Below are positions 44,500 through 53,311 of a stretch of DNA of 64,000 nucleotides, piece after piece. The position numbers and the translations under genes were made by a program. The DNA lies in contig NZ_CP079107.1 of NCBI RefSeq assembly GCF_019285735.1, forward strand, positions 2,356,001 through 2,420,000, given 5' to 3'. The stretch's first letter is position 1, and each line of letters opens with the position of its first letter. The notes under the pieces are model-generated. The model saw only the letters and a program-made list of their open reading frames with translations, had not been told where the DNA came from and ran no database searches. Origin of the DNA: Paeniglutamicibacter sp. Y32M11 (lineage in GTDB: Bacteria > Actinomycetota > Actinomycetes > Actinomycetales > Micrococcaceae).

Positions 44500-45687
44500 A
44501 TGACGCCGCACCGCACCATAGACAAATGGATTCGAGAGCATCCAGCCAAGATGGACCTCATCTTCGGGCTTTTTATTTTTCTCGTCTTTGGCGTCATATC
44601 GGGAGTCGCTTTCTCTGCCAATGGATACGGTTATTTCGCCGCTGTCCTGGCCATTGCCCAAACCTTTCCGCTCATTTGGCGTCGAAACCATTTGGGTTTT
44701 GTCGCAACAGTGATTGTGCTTGCTCATCTACTCCAAGTTCTCACCATGGATCAGATGATGCCCTCGCAGGTCGCCGTTCCGATCACTGTTTATACGCTAG
44801 CCGCCTTCGGCAAACGATGGCAGTCAATAGTGGGGCTATCGGCAGGATTTGTGGGAGCGCTTTTAGGCAGCTTCCGCTACTCATATTTAGCTAGTTCACA
44901 ATCGCTGTACGAGAGCGTTGCCTCGTTTGTTGGCCTAGGATTGGTGGTTCTCGTCGCTTGGACGTTCGGGGATCTGGTCCGCACCCGCCGCTTGACGATG
45001 CAGACACTGGAAGATCGGGCCCGTCGATTAGAAATTGAGCGGGAACAAGAACGTTTGCTCGCTGCTGCGGATGAACGCAGCCACATTGCCAGAGAAATGC
45101 ATGACATAGTGGCCCATTCCCTATCGGTGATCATTACACAGTCCGACGGCGCTCGCTATGCCAGTGAACAAGATCCTCACATCGCGCGAGAAACTCTTGC
45201 CACCATTTCGCAAACAGGCCGTGAATCCTTGAGAGAGATGCGTCGGTTGCTCGGTGTCTTGCGAAGTGATGACGAAGCATCCACCCGCCCCCTGCCGACG
45301 CTCACTGACATTCCCGCCCTCTTGGAAGCCACCCGAAAAATCGGCCTCCAAATCATATTTGAACAGCGAGGCAGCGCCCGACGGCAACTTCCCGCCGGTG
45401 CAGAACTCACCGCATACCGAGCGGTGCAGGAAGCACTGACAAACGTTCTCAAGCATGCCGGCCCAGAAACCACCGTGAGAGTGACACTTCAATGGGACAA
45501 CCGGGGCTTCAACCTGCAGGTCTCTGACAATGGACGGGGCGCCGGAGCGCTAACGTCTTCTGATGCCGGCCAAGGACTAAGAGGCATGATCGAACGCGTT
45601 GCACTCTATGACGGGCGCGTTGATGCAGGACCACAGGCCGGTGGCGGCTTTCGTGCAAACGTATTTATCCCCTACACCGAGGAATAA
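44500..45687 (+). CDS. NarL-type sensor histidine kinase (DesK-like)
   Basis: The N-terminal part has about five or six hydrophobic segments (to about residue 150) with little extracellular sequence. A HisKA_3-type dimerisation helix follows, with REMHDIVAHSLSVIITQ carrying the phospho-accepting histidine. The ATPase domain has QEALTNVLKHAG (N-box), SDNGRGAG (G1) and GQGLRGMIERV (G2). It is the sensor for the response regulator that follows six bases after its stop. ATG at 44500 has AGGA five bases upstream. The signal is not evident. The short loops suggest sensing in or at the membrane, as in cell-envelope stress or lipid sensors. Confidence 0.9.
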   Translation: MTPHRTIDKWIREHPAKMDLIFGLFIFLVFGVISGVAFSANGYGYFAAVLAIAQTFPLIWRRNHLGFVATVIVLAHLLQVLTMDQMMPSQVAVPITVYTLAAFGKRWQSIVGLSAGFVGALLGSFRYSYLASSQSLYESVASFVGLGLVVLVAWTFGDLVRTRRLTMQTLEDRARRLEIEREQERLLAAADERSHIAREMHDIVAHSLSVIITQSDGARYASEQDPHIARETLATISQTGRESLREMRRLLGVLRSDDEASTRPLPTLTDIPALLEATRKIGLQIIFEQRGSARRQLPAGAELTAYRAVQEALTNVLKHAGPETTVRVTLQWDNRGFNLQVSDNGRGAGALTSSDAGQGLRGMIERVALYDGRVDAGPQAGGGFRANVFIPYTEE

Positions 45688-45692
45688 GAGAC

Positions 45693-46382
45693 TTGCCTAA
45701 AGATAATCCCATCCGGGTTGCACTCGTCGATGATCAGCTTTTAGTTAGAAGCGGATTCAGGATGCTTATCAATTCACAGACCGACTTAGAGGTCGTCGCC
45801 GAAGCCTCGAATGGTCGAGAAGCGATCTCGTCCTTGGCCCTTGCCTGCTCGGATGTCATTCTCATGGATGTCCGAATGCCCGAAATGAATGGGATTGAAA
45901 CTACCGAACATTTACTAGCAGGGAAAGCTAAAGACGTTCCTGGACCAAAAATCATCGTCCTCACCACATTCGATCTTGATGAGTACGCACTGTCGGCCAT
46001 TAGGGCTGGTGCTAGTGGCTTTCTTCTCAAAGACACTCCCCCGGAAGAACTCTTGGACTCGATCCGAACAGTGCACCGTGGAGACGCGGTCATTGCCCCT
46101 TCAACCACTCGCAGGCTCCTAGACCACGTCGCGCCAATGCTTCGCAGTACGACGCTCCCTGACAGTGCCCATGTAAAGGCTGTGGAATCCCTGACCCGAC
46201 GAGAACATGAAGTGTTTTCACTCATCGCCAATGGCAGATCAAATCCCGAAATCGCAACGGAACTTTTTCTATCCGAAGCCACCGTCAAAACCCATGTTGG
46301 CCATATTTTGGCCAAACTCAGTGCGCGCGATCGAGTTCAGGCGGTTGTCATTGCCTACGAAACGGGAGTCGTCACACCGTAA
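45693..46382 (+). CDS. NarL/LuxR-family response regulator
   Basis: The 229-residue protein has a receiver domain with ALVDDQLLVRSGFRML, the phospho-aspartate in VILMDVRMPEMNGIE near residue 54, LTTF and the lysine of GFLLKDTPPEEL. A LuxR helix-turn-helix follows (LTRREHEVFSLIANGRSN and SEATVKTHVGHILAKLSARDR). The start is TTG behind an AAGAGA stretch, six bases after the kinase gene. It is the partner of that kinase. Targets cannot be read directly. The Stealth-type locus begins 90 bases downstream, so control of surface polymer genes is possible but unproven. Confidence 0.92.
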   Translation: MPKDNPIRVALVDDQLLVRSGFRMLINSQTDLEVVAEASNGREAISSLALACSDVILMDVRMPEMNGIETTEHLLAGKAKDVPGPKIIVLTTFDLDEYALSAIRAGASGFLLKDTPPEELLDSIRTVHRGDAVIAPSTTRRLLDHVAPMLRSTTLPDSAHVKAVESLTRREHEVFSLIANGRSNPEIATELFLSEATVKTHVGHILAKLSARDRVQAVVIAYETGVVTP

Positions 46383-46469
46383 GCGATTCAGTTTCTTCGA
46401 ATGCAAAAGCAAGGACGAACGTTTTCTAGATCCATGCAGTCCCAGCGCCATTCTTCATCGATCATGTGA

Positions 46470-46790
46470 AAGGAAAGTAGACAGATCCACCAAACCGGAG
46501 TTTTTGAGACACCGTTCGAACTTTGGAACCAGATCTACTCAGATACACAGCGTATTTCGATCGATGATATTATTTCACCGGACTCTCGTTGAAGTGCCCA
46601 CCGTGTAGATGACGGACTTTTGCGCGGCATAACCCTGGACGGATGGAAAGAACATCGTAGTGAATGGATGGAGAGGACGTTTTGCATCAATACTTCCATC
46701 TCCGGTGTGGAAGATCGCCCATTCCTCGTACAGGCTCGTAGACCGCTTGAGAACAGTATCTTCTCAGAGAAATACACCGCTTATCCATAG
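46470..46790 (+). pseudogene. Decayed upstream segment in frame with real coding character, possibly the lost N-terminus of the Stealth gene
   Basis: A frame offset from the downstream Stealth frame reads sensible protein in two pieces. Before an in-frame TGA at 46590-46592 it has FETPFELWNQIYSD. After it, it has LLRGITLDGWKEHRSEWMERTF and RPFLVQARRPLENS (the first split here only for length: LLRGITLDGW then KEHRSEWMERTF). It ends at TAG 46788-46790. Just there the Stealth frame starts to look coding (IHRAASIREIRNL). One extra base near 46785 plus a nonsense codon would explain this. The identification as the Stealth N-terminus is an inference. Confidence 0.5.
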
Positions 46791-48042
46791 AGCTGCGTCC
46801 ATACGTGAGATCAGAAATTTATCTGCCGATTTTGTCCGTTCTATATTGGATACAGCAGGGTGCGAGTATCTAGAAGGCTCAGCCTACGGTAAGGCTACCT
46901 TCGATATCATCAACGATTCGTTTGCGAATGCGATGGCTGCCTTCGACGCAAGTGGCATGATCTTCGAGTCGTCCAGCTTGAAAAGAGAGCTGCATTTATC
47001 ACTTCTTGCCCATTCGCTGCGTAAGAATATGGCTAGGGCCATTAGCGTCCCCGTATCTGACGGAACTGAGACAACGGGTAATAGGTTAGGTTCCTCCTTT
47101 GAATATCCCATAGACGTGGTCTACACGTGGGTGAATAGCGAGGATCCCAAGTGGAAAAAAGACTATGCCGAAGCTCTGGCCCAGTTTGGGTCAAATGCCC
47201 CACCAACGTCTTCCGATATCGTCCGATTCCAAGACAGAGAAGAGTTAAAATACTCTCTTCGATCTTTGGAGATGTTCGCTCCTTGGGTTAATCATATTTA
47301 CATCGTTACGAACGGCCAGGTTCCTCAATGGTTGGATCAGGATAACCCTCTGATCACTGTAGTTGCGCACGCAGAAATATTTGATACAGATCTAGATCTT
47401 CCAACATTTAATTCACACGCTATAGAAGCAAATATTCACCGAATACCTGGATTAAGTGAACATTTCTTATATTTTAATGACGATGTTTTCTTAGGAGACT
47501 GGTGTACACCGGAAACCTTCTTCACCAAAGATGGTAAAAGTAAATACTTTGAAAGTGATAATCTTGTCCCCGCAGATCCATCCATAACTGACCTCCCCAG
47601 CAACTGGGCCGCTTTCAATAACAAACGGCTTCTGGAAGAGAAATTCGGATACGTAGCGAAGAAGAAATTTAAGCACACTGCTCACGCGCAGCGTTTAAGT
47701 ACGCTCAAGATGGCAGCCGATCACTTCCGCAGAGATTTGGACGAAACAATCGTCAAAAAATTTCGCCACCGTTCCGACCTTGCCCTACCTTCAAACTTGG
47801 CGCACCATTTTGGCAATATTATCGGTACGGCCGTCTCTGCCGACATCAGCTACAGATATGTTGACGTTAGTTCCGTGCGCGCCGATGTTGAACTCTCACG
47901 GCTGCTCCTCTGGGACGAACCGACTGTCTTTTGCCTCAATCAGGTCTCGTCTCGACTAGCAAGCGACGAGACCGAAGCGACCATGATCCGTGGATTTCTA
48001 CAAAATTACTTCCCGTGGAAATCTGGCGCTGAGCTACGATAA
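46660..48042 (+). CDS. Stealth family sugar-phosphate transferase (CpsY-like), N-terminus disrupted
   Basis: From about residue 148 the protein shows the Stealth conserved regions: IDVVYTWVNSEDPKW (CR1), REELKYSLRSLEMFAPWVNHIYIV and FNSHAIEANIHRIPGLSEHFLYFNDDV (CR2, quoted in part), KHTAHAQR (CR3) and a C-terminal CR4-like block. Stealth proteins transfer hexose-1-phosphate units into phosphoglycans; human GNPTAB is a relative. The given start at 46660 opens about 40 residues that look out of frame (RGRFASILPSPVWK). Upstream sequence in another frame looks like the original N-terminus, so this is probably a pseudogene or makes only a shortened protein. Next to it lies an IS21 remnant. Confidence 0.75.
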   Translation: MNGWRGRFASILPSPVWKIAHSSYRLVDRLRTVSSQRNTPLIHRAASIREIRNLSADFVRSILDTAGCEYLEGSAYGKATFDIINDSFANAMAAFDASGMIFESSSLKRELHLSLLAHSLRKNMARAISVPVSDGTETTGNRLGSSFEYPIDVVYTWVNSEDPKWKKDYAEALAQFGSNAPPTSSDIVRFQDREELKYSLRSLEMFAPWVNHIYIVTNGQVPQWLDQDNPLITVVAHAEIFDTDLDLPTFNSHAIEANIHRIPGLSEHFLYFNDDVFLGDWCTPETFFTKDGKSKYFESDNLVPADPSITDLPSNWAAFNNKRLLEEKFGYVAKKKFKHTAHAQRLSTLKMAADHFRRDLDETIVKKFRHRSDLALPSNLAHHFGNIIGTAVSADISYRYVDVSSVRADVELSRLLLWDEPTVFCLNQVSSRLASDETEATMIRGFLQNYFPWKSGAELR

Positions 48043-48439
48043 TAACGACATTTGCGAAGCGACAATTCTTCTTGGTAAATATGCCCAACGCGGCCGTCGG
48101 CGCAGCCGAGACTTAACGAATTGGTTCCCGACGGAGCGGGTGATTCCGTCTTGGCGCGTCATCAAGTCATCGTGTCCAAGACTTGTGCTGAATAGCGTCT
48201 GTTGGTACCTATGTTCTGACGACTTGGTACCGCACCCGCCGCGTTGCAGGTACTGACTTTCTGGCGAAGTGGTACCGCATCGAGCTTTTGTTGTATTGGC
48301 CAAGAACCGATGACGGGCTCTTGGCAAATACGGAAAAACCTCTGGGCGCACTACCGCTTCGCCGGAAACGCACTACCCCCCTGCCCAGAAGAAGCATTAC
48401 CGGGTCGCTAGAACATCACTACTAAGAGGCGCTATTTGG
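48043..48439. other. Gene-free flank of the IS21 remnant
   Basis: No gene is supported. The stretch holds repeated short motifs, GGTACC several times and TTGGCAAATACGG near 48316 and 48435, that look like mobile-element end fragments. Confidence 0.4.
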
Positions 48440-48958
48440 CAAATACGGTAGCGAAGCAACAAAAAAGTACGCCTTGCTGACTTCCCCGCTCACGGTGTCC
48501 ACCACCGGTAGCGTGGGGCCGACCCAGTCCACGAACATTGCTTTGCCCGGTTCGTGTTGCAGGGTGGCCACGACGTCGTTGACGGCGGCGAACCGGCTGA
48601 ATAGTGCGCAGTATTAGGAGTAACTGTATTTCTTCTGCTCGCTGGTTGAGCCGAGGTATTTCACCCAGCCCTGCTGCAAGGTGAAGTACCGGTTGTGTTT
48701 CATCTCTTCGACGACTGAAACGAAATGCGGGTCCGCATAGTCCTAGGAAACGGTCTTGCGCCCGTCCGGGAAGAGCTACTCAATGTCTGCTACGGTCATC
48801 GTTGGAAAGCTTTCGGTGGTGATGCCGGCGGTGGTGGCGGTGGTGGCGGTTTTCTTCACGGCCGAGACATCACGACGTGAACAGCCCACCGAATCGCTGA
48901 TTTCCTCATAAGTGAGGCCTTTGAACACCAAGGACATTATGGCTTGATAATCCACCAA
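48440..48958 (-). pseudogene. istA: IstA transposase fragment (IS21) with three nonsense codons
   Basis: One uninterrupted frame reads VDYQAIMSLVFKGLTYEE, the IstA helix-turn-helix start, then LFPDGRKTVS, DYADPHFVSVVEEMKHNRYF, QQGWVKYLG, FSRFAAVNDVVATLQHEPGK and MFVDWVGPTLPV, all IstA-like. Stops interrupt it at 48776-48778, 48743-48745 and 48614-48616 without any frameshift. Homology ends near 48450. A TTG/GTG start with GAGGAG lies upstream at 48955-48958. It cannot make a working transposase. Confidence 0.75.
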
Positions 48959-49048
48959 GGGATTTCTCCTCTGATCGATTCGCCGCACCGTGTTGTGTGG
49001 CGACCAAATCAGAGGATCGCAAAAGGTCCTTGAACGGTACCGTGTTCC

Positions 49049-49085
49049 CAGAACAGCAGTACCATCAAGCCAGAACAGACGTACC
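49049..49085. repeat. Two direct repeats, IS21-like terminal sites
   Basis: Fifteen-base motifs at 49049-49063 and 49071-49085 differ at two positions and are 22 bases apart, as expected of transposase-binding repeats at an IS21 end. Confidence 0.5.
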
Positions 49086-49363
49086 TTCTGACGCTATTCG
49101 GCAACTTGCTCTCCACCCGTGTTTCCACAAGATCGGATAGGGCTGCCTATAAAGGCCCAGAACGTTACCGCATAGTCGGAATGCCACCACCAAGAAGCCG
49201 GACGAGCGCAACCTCCTGAGGCTATGAAGCAGCCAACCGGCACCTTTGTGAAGAATCTCGGCTAATGGGTGATCCCCAAAGCGTCGAATACTCACTATAC
49301 GGAACGGGTGAACCAGGTGTGCATGTTTTCCAGCGTGTAGCGTCAACCACAGTAAGGTCTTGC
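49086..49363. other. Gene-free stretch
   Basis: No gene is supported between the IS21 end and the terminator. Frames on either strand are short and lack ribosome sites. Confidence 0.4.
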
Positions 49364-49401
49364 GGAAATCATGCCACCGTCTTGTCGGCGGCATGATTTC
49401 C
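49364..49401 (-). terminator. Terminator after the GT4-Stealth gene
   Basis: Twelve-base perfect arms (GGAAATCATGCC with its complement), extended by further pairs around a six-base loop, lie 33 bases past the stop at 49434. Confidence 0.7.
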
Positions 49402-49433
49402 GTGACTGCTCAATCTTCCATCTCAGTAACCGC

Positions 49434-52169
49434 TCAAATCTCCCACGGAGCCGGAATTTGGAATGTGGACTTCATGAACGTTGTGGCGATCTCCTGTGTG
49501 TAATCAGGATTCGGATCACTCTCAGCTTCGCCAAATGTCAGACAATCCAAGTTAGTGAACTTCATTTGAGAAAGCCGTCTCAGAGTGTCCGGAGCACCCA
49601 AAGGGATGAAACTTACGTTCAACTCCCCTTGAATGTAGGCACCCTCCATATAGCCAGCGTACTGTGCCAACGACGAGATAAGTGAGATGTCGCTTCCACT
49701 CCGGAATCGTTGCGCTCGTGTCGTACTTATTTCTTCGGAATATTGTTCACATAACTTCTCGAGCATTGAGACTCGTTGCGGATGTGGGGTGTGCAACATT
49801 CCCTGAGTAATTGTTACTCCAAAGTCCCGCTCGACTAGCCTTCGATTATTCATTCCAGCTGCTTCATGCGGTTCAGCTCGAAACCCAAGGTCGTTAATCT
49901 TTGTCGATGATAAGAAGAATCGAGCTTGCCCGACCGACGTGAAATACTTTTCCGGCTGTTGATCCTTCATCAAAAATACGTCATCGTTCATATACAGGAA
50001 GTGCTCGGAAAGCCCTGGAATACGGTGCAATACTGTCTCAATCGCGTGCGAATTAAACACAGGGAGCACTTCACTATTTGGGAACAATTCGCGGTGATCA
50101 ACTACAGTGATGCGTTCATGATCCTTCAGCCATGCAGGACGTTGCCCGTCTGTAACCAAGTAGATATGGCGAATCCAAGGCGCGTGGGCATACAAGCTGC
50201 GCAATGAGTACCGTAACTCATCTCGATTTCGGAATCGAAGCTCACCGCCGGCTAAAGTCGAAGGTACAGTTTCCCCTGAATTCGCGTCTCGTTTTTGCCG
50301 CCAGACCTTATCTGATCCGTCCACCCAGGTGTATACGACATCTACGGGAAATTCTACGCTAGACCACAAAGGACGACTGAGCGATGGTACCCAGAGTGCA
50401 AAGAGAGGTTGGTTGAATTGGTCGGAACTCAGATGATCAACTTCGAAATTCACTCGTGGAGCCCGATAAAGATCCGGCCTCCGTTCATCAAGGTCCCAAA
50501 ATTCGAGAGTTATGCCTGCTGCAAAGCCAACATGGCGTCGCGTTCCATTCACCCCGAAATGATGGAAAATAAAAAGCCGACTCACATCTGCCCATGCCAC
50601 TTCATCGCGGTCGGTCCGCCAGCTCACCCCATCCATATCCAAACGGGTACGACCCGCATAAAGGCGCACCTCCAGGTCACTTGGATTGGTCTGTACGAGA
50701 TGCTCGAGCACCGCATTTCGGTCCGCCATCCGAACGCCCCATGACATGCCCCTTGTTGACTTTAATGCTCGGCAGCGCAAGTGGCTCCCTTCGAACATCT
50801 CCTCCAAACGCTGGCGATTATTCTCACGAGCCCGTTCCGGAAGGATCTCACTGAGAGTGACAGCTATAACACTCGAGTCACCAGAATTCCCGTTTTTACT
50901 GGCTTCATTCAGTTCATTCGAATCGACACTGCTGGCCTTCGAACGAAGCAGCCGAGAGCTCGGAGAGGACCCACTAATTGCTTTTTCGGAAACACCGCTT
51001 GTTTTCAGGCCCCCATTCTCAGCACCCTCGTTTCCGATATCAAGTAATTGACGAGCTGATAGTGGACGTTTCACGAGCTCCTGAAAAAGGGTTTCCCACT
51101 GCGTCGCAATCACATCCGGTGCAAATCGTTGTAGGGATTCTGTGGCCCTCGCTGCCATCTGGAGTCTTTTGCCTTCATCGCCCATAAGAATCCTGAGGGC
51201 TTCGGCGAAGCCACCGACATCACCTACTGGAACGAGATAACCGTCTTTACCATGCTCGATAATTTCGCGAGGTCCAGTCTCGCAGTCAAAAGAAACCAAG
51301 GGCAGTCCTGCCCCGCGCGCCTCCAGTAGCACGAGTGGAAGCCCTTCCGAAACAGAGGCAAGCGCTCCAATCGAAGCCCGAGCCCATTCCTGCTCGATTT
51401 CATCCGTGGGGGGGAAGATTTCGACTTGGCGGGCGATTCCCAAATTGCGTGCGGTCGCAATTACCTGTTCTCGTCCTGGACCATCACCGAAAATCCGGAG
51501 ACGCCAATCCGGGAACTCATCGGCAACTCTTGAAAAGGCCCGCACTAAGGTACTGAATCCCTTTGCACTAACCAGTCGACCCGCACCCATTACAACCTTC
51601 TGAGTACCACTGCTCCTAGGGCGACCAATGTTCGGCAGTGCATTCGGAATAACGTCCACACGCGGCGCACGCGAACCCCATTGATTTTGAAGCCATTCCT
51701 TGTTTCGTTCGGTAAGCGCAACTATCGAATCTACCCGAGGAGAATGTCGCAGAATAGGTTCCGCAGTAGATCCCCGAGCCATAGAGTTTCGATGTTCTTG
51801 TTGGACGACTTTCACTGATGCAGGACAGGCCAGAAGTGCAAATACCGTCAATGCCGGGGTAGAGGTGACGATGATATCTGCAGTACAAGCACTGAAGTAC
51901 TGGAACAGCGCAGAGTCAGTAGCGCTACAAAACTGATCGTCCCATTCTCGCGGAATAACTAAACTCGCCTGCCCCTCTCGCGCACTAAGCTGAGTTATGT
52001 AATCTGTACGTACACCGTCGCCAAAATCAAAGCCCGAATCAGGCGCCTGATAGACACTTGCTACTGTAACTTCGTGTCCGTGCTCCGCCATAGCGCGCGT
52101 CTGGAACGCGAACGCTCGCTCAGTTCCAGCGCGAGCGTCGGAAGTGGTAAGTACATAGGTGAGTTTCAT
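49434..52169 (-). CDS. Fusion of a GT4 glycosyltransferase and a Stealth sugar-phosphate transferase
   Basis: Residues 1-380 form a GT-B family 4 glycosyltransferase, with AGTERAFAFQTRAMAEHGH, a GAGRLVSAKGFSTLVRAF core and the donor-site SVSEGLPLVLLEARGAGLPL (EX7E type). After a linker (about 380-470), residues about 480-911 form a Stealth protein: VDVVYTWVDGSDKVWRQ (CR1), RDELRYSLRSLYAHAPWIRH and FNSHAIETVLHRIPGLSEHF (CR2, then YMNDDVF), HTPHPQRVSML (CR3) and a C-terminal CR4 region. The fusion suggests one protein adds a sugar and then a sugar-1-phosphate to the same chain. Its ATG overlaps the upstream stop by four bases. It ends at a hairpin terminator. Confidence 0.88.
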   Translation of the reverse strand: MKLTYVLTTSDARAGTERAFAFQTRAMAEHGHEVTVASVYQAPDSGFDFGDGVRTDYITQLSAREGQASLVIPREWDDQFCSATDSALFQYFSACTADIIVTSTPALTVFALLACPASVKVVQQEHRNSMARGSTAEPILRHSPRVDSIVALTERNKEWLQNQWGSRAPRVDVIPNALPNIGRPRSSGTQKVVMGAGRLVSAKGFSTLVRAFSRVADEFPDWRLRIFGDGPGREQVIATARNLGIARQVEIFPPTDEIEQEWARASIGALASVSEGLPLVLLEARGAGLPLVSFDCETGPREIIEHGKDGYLVPVGDVGGFAEALRILMGDEGKRLQMAARATESLQRFAPDVIATQWETLFQELVKRPLSARQLLDIGNEGAENGGLKTSGVSEKAISGSSPSSRLLRSKASSVDSNELNEASKNGNSGDSSVIAVTLSEILPERARENNRQRLEEMFEGSHLRCRALKSTRGMSWGVRMADRNAVLEHLVQTNPSDLEVRLYAGRTRLDMDGVSWRTDRDEVAWADVSRLFIFHHFGVNGTRRHVGFAAGITLEFWDLDERRPDLYRAPRVNFEVDHLSSDQFNQPLFALWVPSLSRPLWSSVEFPVDVVYTWVDGSDKVWRQKRDANSGETVPSTLAGGELRFRNRDELRYSLRSLYAHAPWIRHIYLVTDGQRPAWLKDHERITVVDHRELFPNSEVLPVFNSHAIETVLHRIPGLSEHFLYMNDDVFLMKDQQPEKYFTSVGQARFFLSSTKINDLGFRAEPHEAAGMNNRRLVERDFGVTITQGMLHTPHPQRVSMLEKLCEQYSEEISTTRAQRFRSGSDISLISSLAQYAGYMEGAYIQGELNVSFIPLGAPDTLRRLSQMKFTNLDCLTFGEAESDPNPDYTQEIATTFMKSTFQIPAPWEI

Positions 52170-53128
52170 AGGTGAGTTCCTTCGTCATTCTTCAGTCTCA
52201 CGAGAGCAACAGCCAAGTGCTGATCTAAGGTCCAATAGGGTCTCATCTGAATAACTTCTCCGATTACCGCCCACGAGGATGTGTAACGGAACCTAACGGT
52301 TTCTCGTGGCTTGGTTGAGCTGCTACCGCCCCACTGAAGTCGAATTGGGGACACCGGCCGTTCAACGTTAGTTATGTATGCATCCCAGGCTGATTCCTTA
52401 CCGTCAAGAGCAAGGTTAGCTTTGATCCATTCCGGCGTCGAAAGCCGAAATTCCTGCCGTAGGCCGATTTCCGACAATGGCGGACCACTAGCAGTCATGA
52501 CCTCTGTTCGACGGCGTTTGAGCTGGACCCGCCATCCAGTACCCACGAGAGGCGCAACCGCTAAGTTCAGAACACCAAGCCCCGCATCAATAGAAACAAC
52601 GACGGGCGCCATGTCCAATTCGTTGATACGCAATAGGTTTACAGCACCGGATTCTTCGTGCTGAATAACCCAACGGCTTCCATTGGTTACTCCCTCGTTT
52701 CGCGTGAATTCTAGAGACTCGGCCCGTATAGCTCTGATCGAAACACGTCGCCATCCAACTTTCGCCGAAATCTCGTAGGAGTCCTGCTCCAAACTCCGCA
52801 AGTCCACAAACCCATGGCTAGGGCCAGGATCCCCTACCGCGGATTCGATCCGCTCTTCCGGATCTGGAATTCTGGGTGTCAATACTATAGCGGTGGCCCC
52901 TGCCGCAACCCTCCAGTTGAGGAAAGCACCGTCATCGAAAACGAATTCAATATCTCGAACCTCAGGCTGACGGATGTCAAGTTTGGCTTCAACCTCTTGC
53001 ACCTTACGTTCAACCAAGACTCGCAACGAGGCCGGGAGAATGTTCCTTTTGGGAGCTAAGCGTGCAAGGGAACGTTGGAAGCCACGGTTCCTCCCCCCAT
53101 GGAGCGACGATTCATCTTTCTTGGCCAT
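52166..53128 (-). CDS. Unrecognised protein translationally coupled to the GT4-Stealth fusion
   Basis: I do not recognise this 320-residue protein. It starts basic and ends with a mainly beta-like, tryptophan-rich pattern of alternating charged and hydrophobic residues (WRVAAGATAIVLTP, VGWRRVSIRAIRAESLEF, GWRVQLKRRRTEV). There is no signal peptide or membrane helix. The ATG at 53128 has AGGGG eight bases upstream, and a TTG three bases earlier is also possible. The stop overlaps the fusion's ATG (ATGA), so the two products are likely made together and may form a complex. A beta-sandwich binding or acceptor-docking module is one guess; it rests only on composition and context. Confidence 0.65.
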   Translation of the reverse strand: MAKKDESSLHGGRNRGFQRSLARLAPKRNILPASLRVLVERKVQEVEAKLDIRQPEVRDIEFVFDDGAFLNWRVAAGATAIVLTPRIPDPEERIESAVGDPGPSHGFVDLRSLEQDSYEISAKVGWRRVSIRAIRAESLEFTRNEGVTNGSRWVIQHEESGAVNLLRINELDMAPVVVSIDAGLGVLNLAVAPLVGTGWRVQLKRRRTEVMTASGPPLSEIGLRQEFRLSTPEWIKANLALDGKESAWDAYITNVERPVSPIRLQWGGSSSTKPRETVRFRYTSSWAVIGEVIQMRPYWTLDQHLAVALVRLKNDEGTHL

Positions 53129-53311
53129 CAAGAGATCCCCTTGCTTAATGCTGTATACAAAACTATCCCCGGATTATTCATTACCATTAAAATAACAAAC
53201 CTACTCTTATTTTTTAACCAATAAGCATAAAACTTAACAATCGATCAAACGAACAACTCGGAGAACGAGATACAGACAAGTCGACCACGACAGGCAAAAA
53301 TTAATATTTAG

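Larger units (their letters stand above)
48204..49085 (-). mobile_element. Decayed IS21-type insertion element
   Basis: The right side carries two direct repeats of a CAGAACAG-NN-GTACC motif (49049-49063 and 49071-49085). The left side carries the inverted counterpart GGTACC-TATG-TTCTG at 48204-48218. Multiple end repeats are typical of IS21 elements. Inside lies a nonsense-ridden istA; no istB is seen. At about 0.9 kb against about 2 kb for intact members, it has lost most of its middle. Exact boundaries and target duplication could not be fixed. Confidence 0.55.

Noticed and set aside
46590-46592. Selenocysteine reading of the in-frame TGA upstream of the Stealth gene
   Set aside because: No insertion hairpin or selenoprotein family match is seen, and a frameshift follows nearby, so decay is simpler.
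48034-48351. A 105-residue minus-strand frame beside the IS21 remnant
   Set aside because: Its composition is Arg- and Ser-rich with no domain, and it overlaps the end of the Stealth gene.
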